Source: Moniliella sp. 'wahieum' (taxonomy: Eukaryota; Basidiomycota; Moniliellomycetes; Moniliellales; Moniliellaceae). Taken from it: DNA of 64,000 nucleotides. The notes beneath the pieces were generated by a model, which made no database searches, was not told where the DNA came from, and saw only the letters and a list, made by a program, of their open reading frames with translations. The position numbers and the translations under genes are program-made. Shown here one piece after another: positions 56,001 to 64,000 of the stretch (its first letter is position 1; the number at the start of each line of letters is the position of its first letter). Where the stretch lies: contig RSEE01000054.1 in assembly GCA_003971905.1 (NCBI GenBank), forward strand, positions 310,001 to 374,000. Direction: 5' to 3'.

Positions 56001-57008
56001 CGTTCGTTCAAGCGAACTATTCTCGTGGTACCGGTCTCTGGAGCGACGAGGACGAGTATGTGCGTTTTCCGTCAACTTGCGACTCTCGGTACTTTGTCCA
56101 GAAGAGGAAGGAGCATCCCGCGGGATAACGATCATGTCCCAGCGATTGGTTGCCTGGACTTGTAGCTAGAGAAGAGCGAGAGCAAGGGGACAGTTAGGAC
56201 CGTTTCTACCAAGACAATGAAGAAAAAAAACAAAACGTACCACCCGGCTATGTTGCGCCAGCCGATCCACCGTCAGAGCATAGGTGGGGGCAACACGGTG
56301 CACAGCGACCTTGCCGCCTGCGAGCAACTTGAACGTGGGTGACGACGAACGCGCATGGGACGAAGAGTCGGATGCCAGCGAACCTAGCTGACGCGCCTCG
56401 ATCTCGGCCTCGACGTGCAATGCCTCGAAAAAGTCTTGGTCCGACACACGCGCCCAGGCGAGCTGGCCATACACTTCGACAGTAGCCAGTTCGGCAGCGC
56501 GTTCGGCGCAATCGGGGCAGTTGGCGGGGGTGGGAGCTGCGGGTCCGGCCGCTTGGGAGGTGGCTGGACAGGCTCAGCTGCGGTTGGTTGGTCATGCACG
56601 GCCGGGGAAGAGGAAGGACCTATGGGGTGGGCAGTAGCAAACGAGTCTGTGCTCGAGGCGCTGGCCACATCAGGCTGATCCGGATCATGATGGTCCTGTG
56701 GAAGGGGCAGGAGGGGAGGACGCGCTTGCGTGGCTGAGAGGGCGGCGCGGAGAGGCGGCGGGGAGGGTGGGGGGCGCATGGGGGGGACAGGCGGCCGGCG
56801 CAGGGGCTGGCTGCCCTCTGGCGAGGACGAGGAGGGTTGCCAGAACGGAGGATGGCGGTCGGGGGGAGGGTGGGGATAAGGGTGGGGATAAGGGATGGGG
56901 GTGATGGGGGTGATGAGGGCGATGGTGGCGGTGGTGGCGGTGGTGATGCCGGTGATGGCGAGGGGGTGGAGCAGCCACGGCCTCATTGGGTTGTTTGGAC
57001 GTCGACAT
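53012..57008 (-). CDS. Large Ser/Pro-rich protein with a conserved-looking N-terminal core
   Basis: Start proposed at 57008 (MSTSKQPNEAVAAPP). After a Pro/His-rich leader in changing frames a compact block appears: ANCPDCAERAAELATVEVYG, QLAWARVSDQDFFEALHVE, FKLLAGGKVAVHRVAPTY and ALTVDRLAQHSRV. An intron 56166-56240 (GTACGT..CTAG) joins to LQVQATNRWDMIVIPRDA. The remaining about 900 codons are Ser/Pro/Arg-rich and change frame repeatedly, with islands such as MEWFSHLTEPDQP, NPLDAIEQEELAEMEHAPLG, KTPELEALLFTPDVFATPE, WVDPELFAMRPDRRR and APPPGDYYSHQPDDDD. One frame ends with a basic amphipathic tail, HKMKMGLLGSLFRRKVAGR, stop 53012. The CPDC block could bind metal. I do not recognise the family. 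It may be more than one gene, since the disordered part allows many readings. Confidence 0.45.
53216..53254. repeat. (CCCGAT)n hexamer array
   Basis: Six to seven perfect copies of CCCGAT. In the minus-strand frames it reads as IG, SG or DR dipeptide repeats, so it tolerates any frame. It lies near the 3' end of the large S/P-rich gene. Confidence 0.85.
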
Positions 57009-58339
57009 GCTCTGTCCCACCTTGCCGACGGGCGCCGTTGGCTGCCCCCGTGCGGAGACACAGCCGAGCAGGGATGGGTGAGGGCGCAGCCAGGATGCAT
57101 GGCAGTCCATGTGACACGGGTGGGACAGCGATGTGACATGTGACAGCGATGTGACATGTGACAGCGATGTGACAGCGACGCAGTGGCGGTGGCGTCTTGG
57201 TCTGTGCCATGGCACGTGCCACATGCTCAGCATGTGCCATCGAACCAATATTGACCGCCTTTTATGTCGCGCTTCCCTGCCCTGGCCGCGACGGCGAACC
57301 GGCGAGGACAGGGAGTGGAGACGACACCATTCATTGTGAGTCGTGTCCGTGCTGTTGCGCCGTATGGACTTGACACGAGCAACATTCGTGTTGGCTGATG
57401 TGCTGATGTCGGGAGTATCAGACCGGGACATGAGCGGAAAGGAAGATAGTATTGAGAGGAGCAAGAAGATGGGGGCGGTGGTCAAAACACAGGAGGGAGA
57501 GAAGGACAGAAAGGGGCCGCGCTGCGCCCCAGCGCCCTGAAGGGGTACATTAGGAAGCCAGGAGCGCACACTAAGTTGTGTTGCTGATGGTTCGCCGCCC
57601 TACATCATAAGGTTTTACTATCGTAAGAGCATGAGAACCAAACATATATATGCAGGAGGGGTTTAAACTTCCCAGGCGTCCCGCCGTGAGAGCAAAAAGC
57701 TATCTAGCTATATGTCACAACAACGCCTGAGGCCTCAACTAATATTGAGAGTTATATACTGACAACGTGCTGATGAGCGCCCACTTGAGCCACCGCGCGT
57801 GGCTCGTGTGTTTCGACCAACAAAGACGTCCCTCTTCCGCAGGCCTAGTAGTAGTAGGAGTTTCGTTGTTTTTTCGCTTCTGTATGTGTTCCTTGTTCCC
57901 CGCGGCCTTCTCGTTATTAATAGCCCCTGGCGGCGACTGGCTGCGTGATGCTGTTCGGTTTGGCGTATAGACCACCGCCACCACTTACCCAACTCGCACC
58001 GCCTCCAGCCTCGTATTTCTGACGATCCCCACTCGCTCGCCATGTCCGAGGAACGCGACTCGAGTGGTTCACTCGTTATGGTGCTCCTGGTACGTGCTGC
58101 GACTCGAGGCCCACTATGGCGCTTGACCCACTGACGCCCACCGCAGCTTGGGAAGCTATCCCCCCTCCAGCCAGGGCGAACCTGAGACCGGGTGGGAAAA
58201 ACCACGCTATCGCTGTTTGTTTGTGATACTTCTCCCGGCGCCTCCGCGGCATTCATTTATCCACAGCTCGGAGGCACCAAGTGACCAGGATCCATCGCAT
58301 CAATACCCAGTTCCGAAGAAATCCTGCGCCAGTGCACGT
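57009..58339. other. Intergenic region with GTGACATGTGACAGCGAT repeats
   Basis: 57118-57177 contains two to three tandem copies of an 18-bp unit GTGACATGTGACAGCGAT just upstream of the gene starting at 57008, probably in its promoter. From about 57540 to 58040 the DNA is AT-richer and unassigned. At 58042 an ATG opens MSEERDSSGSLVMVLL with a GTACGT donor after it. This may be the first exon of the transposase gene that follows, but the connection is not proven. Confidence 0.4.
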
Positions 58340-58373
58340 TGCAGCATCCAACACAGACACACGCGGTCAGGAA

Positions 58374-58374
<1 letters not shown>

Positions 58375-58409
<35 letters not shown>

Positions 58410-58414
58410 GAACC
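58375..58414 (+). repeat. (GAGGAC)n hexamer array
   Basis: Six or so copies of GAGGAC. They read as EDEDED in one plus frame and as RTRTRT in the frame that runs into the transposase N-terminus. Confidence 0.85.
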
Positions 58415-58479
58415 CAATCTCGACTCGTCTCATTTGCCCCGCAGCAGCATCCTCGGTCCGGGGAGAAAATGTGGCTGAG

Positions 58480-61400
58480 GAGGCAGACCGGGAGAAGAAG
58501 AGAAGAGAGGCTGATAGACACGCTCGGCACCTGACTGGCCTAATGCATCTCCCCGACGCTAGCGCGCTGAGCGAGACGACAAGGATCGCCGGGGTATTGG
58601 ATGGGCCGGCGCAGAAGGCAATTATGGCGGACGATCATGATGGGGCGGACGAGGACGACCAACTTGAGTTACAGTTCAACTCGGGCACCAACTTCTTGCA
58701 GTCACTCACTCTCTTCCACCCAACTGAGTTTGATAACACGTATCCGTTCGGAGACCTACCTGTCAGTGAGCATCTGGGTACCTTTTTGTGTGCTGGTAAA
58801 AAGCTCACTCTCGGCACTGATCAGATTGCGCTTTTGACGGCGATGCACCTGAGTCCCAGAAGCCCCCTCTCCACCTCCGTGATCAAGTTCATCATGGAAT
58901 TCGGCAAAGTATACGCAACTACCGTTGCGATGAGGAAGAAGGCCAGATTAGCGCCAGTAATCAACGAAGGGAACCTGTCTCTCTACTCGCTCAACAAGGC
59001 GATCGAAATGGTATACCAGCCTCGTGCATCGGAGCAGTTTTCACGGCTAGCGATCAGGTGACGGCTGTGCATTGTACTTCGGTCGACCGCATTGTTCAGC
59101 TCATGTTCTCGAACCCGTCCATCCGCTCCAAGATGACACTGTATCCCAAGAGTTGGTCGCCCAACGCGAAGGTCCAGGACTTCATGGACATGTTCGTTGA
59201 AAAACCATTGGAGACTATGGGATCTGATCGGATTATGAGCTGGCACAAGTCACTCAGCCGATGGTCAAGCATCCAGACGATCCGACGATTCACATGTACC
59301 TTGGCGAATCTGTTCACCTGGTTGGTATTAAGGCGCCTATATTTCCCGTCTTGTGGCAATACAACGCCGACAGCGACTGGTGGGATGGGCTCGGAATCGA
59401 GCTGGCCCAGGACGAGAAGACGAAACAACTGAAGGTCACAGGGACACGACCCTTCATACTTTTCCAGGTGGACAGGACCAAGCTGCGCCTCTACGACGAC
59501 TATACTATCAGTAAATGTTTTCTTACACTCCACGCAGGGGCGCGATTATTTTCTGGGTTACTGACTACGACACAGGAACGGGGACGGGGAGGAGATGGGG
59601 AAGGGCGTCAACCCCTCCTAGCCAAGGCCGGTGGTCGAGAACTGGTCCGTCTCCAGCTGGCAGGATGGGCCGGTGGTTTGGCAGGCAATGACGACCCCAA
59701 TGGGCCCAACTCGCTGAACACCCTGCTGCTTGGCAACATGCACATGCCACGGGCCGAGAATAGATGGGCAAAGAATCTTTTCCTGTTTGCATCGGAAACG
59801 GCCAAGTCGCTCCTCCCGTTGTGCGAGCAGCTGGTCAAGCAGCTGAAGTGAGTATTACATCCTAGGCCCACAAAATTGACTGTGAAGCCGCGGCAATTTC
59901 TAGAGGAAGGGCAGCATGCTAATGCCTTTTTCAACCTCACAGACAGTATCACGAGGAGCTCATCCCTGTGGGGATTCGACCAGCGAGGGATGGATCCTTG
60001 TACAGCCTGTGCTGCGGATGATATCAAGGGCGACAATGTGGGAGCCAACGAGATGGCTTCAATTATGGATATGACTGCCGACGTGTGACTGCGGTTTTGC
60101 GATTGCGGACGGCACCGGGAGACGAACACGGTGACGGAAAACGTGGACGACTGTCTGGTGCGTATACGATGCTGGTAGTGTGCTGAGTGTACATCAAAAG
60201 GGCGACGAACTGACTGGCGGACATGTCAAGACGGAAGGTGAACTACGTTCAAGTGTCGATGCTAGGTGCGAAATCGAACACCAACTCACATGGTCGTAGA
60301 GAACAATGGCCGGGTCGACGACCGGGCGAGCCAGACAGGGGTTAACGACAAGTATGTGAAGAGCGTCTCGGATATCCTATTCAAGTTGCGCAAGAGTCTG
60401 CAGGAAGAGACCGCAGAAGCGAGTACTAGCAAGAAGCGCAGAGGTCGGCACTCCCCGATTTCGTTTCCGAGGTCCGGAAGCGGCTGGATGCGCTCAAGAA
60501 AGAGGGCACTAGTGTTCACACCCCCTTTTGACAGTCCATGAGTGGCAGGGAGCTCGAGCTTTTCGGTCGGCATAGTCTGCCGATTGACGCCCTGCATACT
60601 GTTCTCCTAGGGCCAGTCAAGGCCTCGGTAGAGTTGCTGACGGACGCGAACGTCGACAAAGATCCATCACTAGCGCTGTGGCTGGATTCTCTCAACATGC
60701 GAGGCATGGAATTGGTGGGTCAGAGGCTCAACGGCACCAAATTGGTTCGCAGCATGCGCTCCGTCACCGGGGTCGACTGCATGAATTATTGTGCCAGACT
60801 CCTCTGGTGCTTCCCAACTTGGTCGCCACGTTGCGGTTGGACTTGACCAAGCCTTGCCTCACGCGAGCGGCGAGAAAGAGACTACTGAGCAAGATCGAGA
60901 AGCTAGAGAATGCCCGCAAGAGCATTGTGGCCGCCGCGCGCCTCAAGTGGCTTTGCTGCATTGATGGCTTCGCTGTCGAAGACCGGGACACATACAGCGT
61001 ACGTCTGTAATCCTCCTAACACGTATACACCCGTGTGATCGTCTGTGCGTTCGTCCAATAAGATCAAAAAACTGACATTTTATTGCTGCCCCTATATGTG
61101 CTCAGGACCTGCTGCTGGACACGGCGGTGATTCACATATTCATGGCCATCGGGGTCATCGACCCGGCCATGCTCGTCCGTCGCCCTGAGTTTCACCTTCT
61201 GGTCCACCTCTCCGGGCAGGTGCAGCTGTGGGGTCTCCTCAAGAACGCTGACACACAGCGTGAGGAAGAGCAGGTCCGGGCTCTGTGCAAGGCGGGCACG
61301 TCTACCAACCGCAGCAACAACGATATCTGCCGCGACTTGAACTACACGGTGGGAGCGCAGGAGAATCTGCAAAACCTTCTATGCGGAGGGCGGGCGATCG

Positions 61401-62411
61401 ACATGCCGCGGGCAAAACTCGTGTTCCGCCATTCAACCTCTCACAACGAAGAGGAGGTGACGCAGGGCAGGCCCAGTCGGAACACCAAGAAATTGTCCGC
61501 GGACGCTTGGATCGGGCGGGACCGAGCAGCTGTGCAATCGAATGGTCCACCGCCTGTGACTGGCACGACGCTTCAGCTCTTGGGCCAAGAGCTAGGCAAT
61601 GTGTGGCAGGTCCCTCCCGCACCCAGCTAGACGCAGGAGTCCTTTGAGCTCTGGATTGTGTCCGGTTTCGATCCAGACTGGAGGAGGCCAAAGTCATCTC
61701 GGGGACCACAGAAATGCCGCTGGTCCGCGTACATCACGGTCAGCTTTGTGCCAGGGGGGACTGGGTGCTTGTTTCTCAACAGGCTATTGATGGCGTCCTC
61801 CCGCCCGGTCATGCCCGGGCGCCTGATGCTACCCCGCCCTTTGCCAGCCGGATCGAACGTATTGTTTCCAAACGACCCTCCTATATGGCTGTTGCTCTTC
61901 ACCGGCAGACCAAGGCCGGTCCCACTCGCGATCAAGGGTCGGGAACAGCAAGGGCTGCCAGTTCCAACCTTGTGCTCCCCGTGCTTTGGGTCAGGGTCGC
62001 TTTGGCTCGCATCCTACCTATCGACTCGGCATACGGCATGCGGGGGCTCGAGTTACCGCTCGCCTCGGACCGGCGCACGGTGACCATTCCGGCTGCGCAG
62101 ATCGACACTATCTTTGGTCCACTCAACGTCCAGCACAATTGCGTGAAGGCCAAGTGCCGGATTGTCCCCAACAGCATTCCTGATCCGGTCACTGGCTTGA
62201 CCTCCGATGCGGTCCAGCACAACAACTTAGCCGGGACGTCGGCGGTGCAACGCTACGTGCTCAACCACTTTGTCAATTCGGTCTCTCCCCACACACCAAC
62301 ATCCTTCGACTTGCTGACTTGGCCTTTGCCCAAGACTGGGCAGTCGAGGGCAAGAATGCGCCTTCGGCCGACGACGTTGTGAGCGCGGTACAAGCAGTGA
62401 TGAACGATTAG
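58480..62411 (+). pseudogene. Plavaka/Tnp2-like transposase, copy B
   Basis: N-terminal part, missing from copy A, is open: DEDDQLELQFNSGTNFLQS, FDNTYPFGDLPVSEHLGTF, MHLSPRSPLSTSVIKFIM and LSLYSLNKAIEM. A 47-bp intron 59011-59057 leads to VTAVHCTSVDRIVQLMF and IRSKMTLYPKSW. Then come IHMYLGESVHLVGIKAPIFP, WDGLGIELAQDEKTKQ and FQVDRTKLRLYDDYTIS. Introns follow at about 59510-59574 and 59848-59940. The metal-site-like block GDNVGANEMASIMDMTADV comes next, then LPIDALHTVLLGPVKASVE, LALWLDSLNMRGMELVG, an intron near 60999-61106, DLLLDTAVIHIFMAIGVID and RRPEFHLLVHLSGQVQLWGL. The C-terminal part has LKNADTQREEEQVRAL, NVQHNCVKAKCRIVPN, YVLNHFVNSVSPH and LAFAQDWAVEGKNAPSADD, stop 62409-62411. The RPEFHLLVHL and VMHTVLLG / DALHTVLLG blocks are typical of this fungal transposase group. 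A handful of frame changes remain, fewer than in copy A. Confidence 0.65.
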
Positions 62412-63126
62412 ACGGTTTTTTGCGGATGTGGCTACTCTACTGTAAGACCGGAGGAACCCACAAGGATTTGAGTGGAGAACCTCTGGAGATGTAGAGTAAT
62501 GCAATCGCGCGATGGTGATGGTTGAGGTGTATATAACCCTTTTGCCACGCATGGAGGAGACATAGGGGTTCGAACAAGCCGGAGTATACACCCGGAAGCA
62601 GAGGATTCGGTGGAGGCCCCAACAGCTACTACTGTTGAGGCGACGCAGCTGTGCGGGTTGAGATTCATTGCGCAGCAGAGAGGAAGGCCACTGGGAGGGG
62701 TGATGGCTACGGTGGCGAACTGGACTGCCCTGAACTGACGATGACTGTTGTGCAGCATTGCTGCGTGTGCGGCGCAAGGAATGCGCCTTGAAAGCTCTGT
62801 GAAAAATATGGTTCCAGTATAGAGATACTATACACCTGTTGCAGATTACTATTGCCCGTTGTTTTTGTGTTGTACCAGCCCAACAGTAGAGACGATACCG
62901 TGGCCTCGACCTGAATGCATCTATTACAAGGCCCGCTATGCAGTGTAGTGGAAGAAGAAAGGAAAGAAAAGAACGGGAGGGATTGAACCGATATAACTTC
63001 ATATAGTTGCGCGGCAGCGCACGCGAACCGCGAACCGCGAACCCCGAAGAGAGAGGGGGCCTAAACTAGTGAGCGCGGGGGGGGGGCAAACGAATCCATT
63101 CTAGCAAGAGAGCGGCACGAGGATCC

Positions 63127-63297
63127 AGAAAACGCGAACCAGAACGAGAACGAGAACGAGAATCGGAACCAGCAAGCGAACCAGAACGAGAACGAGAACC
63201 AGCAGGCGAACCAGAACCAGCAAGCGAACCAGAACCAGAACCAGAACAGAACCAGGACCAGGACCAGGACCAGGACCAGAACTAGGCCCAAGGCCCG
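63127..63297. repeat. Compound (GAACGA)n/(GAACCA)n/(GGACCA)n array
   Basis: Hexamers GAACGA, GAACCA and GGACCA alternate in blocks, with AGCAAGCGAACCAG-type longer units repeated three times. This is a compound microsatellite. Confidence 0.85.
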
Positions 63298-63540
63298 AAG
63301 TAGAACGAGGGGGGGTATCGTCAAAGATCAGATCAAGAAAAAGAGACCAACGCAAAACGAGGGGGATCGAGCAGAGCTAGGGCAGATGTAGAGGTAGTAG
63401 ATGCGGAGCTGGATCACAGTAGGGTAGAAAACGGTGCAAGAGCACGGGAAAGGGGGGGGGGGCGGGGGTTCAAGTAGTTGGTGGGGGGGGCCCTAGGCTT
63501 TTTAAGTGGTGGTCCGACTTTTTTTTTCCAGTAGGGACGT

Positions 63541-63641
63541 GAGGGGCGGGAGGGGCGGGAGGCACGGGAGGCACTGGAGGCACGGGAGGCACTGGAGGCA
63601 CGGGAGGCACGGGAGGCACGGGAGGCACGGGAGGCACAGGG
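63541..63641. repeat. 9-bp tandem repeat (GGCACGGGA)n
   Basis: About eleven copies of GGCACGGGA with GGCACTGGA and GGGGCGGGA variants. It ends about 40 bp before the splice donor of the next (minus-strand) exon and so lies in its intron. Confidence 0.85.
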
Positions 63642-63679
63642 GGACGAAAGTTAGAGACAAAACAGCCGCGTACTCTTAC

Positions 63680-64000
63680 GTTTCGTCACTTCCTCCAACC
63701 GAGCCGAGAGAGCTTCGCGCGCTTTATCGCGTGCAGCGCGTTCCTGTTCAATCTGCAATTCGAGCGCTTGGCGCTGTTCCTGTACACGTGCCTGGGTCTG
63801 GGCCAGTTCGGCAGTGGCCGCATCGACTTGAGTTTGCAACTCGCCCGATTGCGCCGCAAACGCATCGCGTTCCCGCGTCACTTCCGATACTTGCGTTCGC
63901 GCTTTGCGCAAATTGCGTTCGCTGTCGTTCAAGGCCGCTTCCAGCGTAGCGACCAAATCGGACGACGCGTGCGTTTCCGCTTCCAAGTGCGTCAACTTGG
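63680..64000 (-). CDS. Coiled-coil protein, probably kinesin-like (partial exon)
   Basis: The frame is open from the window edge to a splice donor at 63671-63679 (GTAAGAGTA on the minus strand), where it reads EEVTKR. The text is a continuous coiled coil: HLEAETHASSDLVATLEAAL, NDSERNLRKARTQVSEVTRE, RDAFAAQSGELQTQVDAATA, then ELAQTQARVQEQRQALELQI and EQERAARDKAREALSARLEE. The DLVATLEAALNDSERNLRKAR stretch resembles the stalk of basidiomycete kinesins, but no motor domain is in view, so the assignment rests on memory of that stalk. 5' exons lie beyond the right edge; 3' exons, if any, would lie left of the donor, across the microsatellites, and I cannot identify them. Confidence 0.6.

Larger units (their letters stand above)
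58340..62411 (+). mobile_element. Plavaka/Tnp2-like DNA transposon, copy B (coding part)
   Basis: A second copy of the element seen at 23485-28875, recognised by continuous similarity of the transposase on the same strand. Its outer limits are not visible: the CATAGCTAATCG-type ends of copy A and the MITE are absent on both sides, so this copy either has other ends, is truncated, or belongs to a sister family. An acidic GAGGAC array (58375-58414) lies at the 5' edge of the coding part. Confidence 0.65.
62412..63679. other. Intergenic region with microsatellites
   Basis: After the transposase stop there is about 650 bp of AT-richer unassigned DNA, then simple repeats (listed). No gene is supported; hydrophobic frames across the repeats, such as runs of LV and FW, are products of the repeat. 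Confidence 0.5.

Noticed and set aside
63061-63355. Hydrophobic open frame (runs of LV and FW) on the minus strand.
   Set aside because: It is a translation of the compound GAACGA/GAACCA/GGACCA microsatellite, not a membrane protein.
1-64000. CRISPR arrays, prophage, operons or other bacterial features.
   Set aside because: Genes have spliceosomal introns and belong to eukaryotic families. The tandem repeats seen have no regular unique spacers.

Overview
The window looks like nuclear DNA of a fungus, most likely a basidiomycete. Conserved eukaryotic genes are cut by short spliceosomal introns of about 47-160 bp with GT..AG ends. The coding blocks are GC-rich, one nuclear tRNA-Ser has an anticodon-loop intron, and two copies of a large fungal DNA-transposon transposase (Plavaka/Tnp2-like) are present. 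No species can be named from the sequence alone.

Layout. 1-7.6 kb is a gene-poor, more AT-rich stretch with one decayed coding region at its left end. 7.6-16.1 kb is a host block: a Pho80/PCL-type cyclin (+), an unrecognised gene (-), a GH85 endo-beta-N-acetylglucosaminidase (-) divergent from nuclear transport factor 2 (+), and an RpiB-family sugar-phosphate isomerase (+). 18-19.3 kb has tRNA-Ser(CGA) and the N-terminal half of a threonine aldolase. 19.3-29 kb is repeat territory: two related minus-strand relics at about 20 and 22.5 kb, then a 5.4 kb DNA transposon (23485-28875) bounded by inverted repeats. 31-57 kb is a second host block: an S/P-rich protein (+), ribosome-biogenesis factor RRS1 (-), a large F-box-like protein (+), a 119 bp MITE carrying the transposon's terminal repeats, alanine aminotransferase (-) divergent from Lag1-type ceramide synthase (+), a Ufo1-like F-box/WD40/UIM protein (+), a small protein with a duplicated module (+), splicing factor ESS2/DGCR14 (-), and a large S/P-rich protein (-). 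A second transposase copy lies at about 58.3-62.4 kb, followed by microsatellites and the edge of a coiled-coil (kinesin-like) gene.

The host genes are ordinary housekeeping functions (nuclear import, ribosome and spliceosome biogenesis, sphingolipid synthesis, amino-acid and sugar-phosphate metabolism, N-glycan turnover, ubiquitin ligase adaptors) and do not form an evident pathway cluster. Most of them are broken by small frame changes even where protein similarity continues smoothly on both sides, and most of the changes fit loss of one base, several in homopolymer runs. I read this mainly as consensus sequence error. Gene boundaries are therefore given as spans from the best start to the best stop, with known introns noted. 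I found no convincing new biological system. The most informative observations are the transposon/MITE pairing by shared inverted repeats, a minus-strand gene fragment carried inside the transposon, the G-rich hexamer repeat in an intron of the Ufo1-like gene, and several unrecognised protein families.
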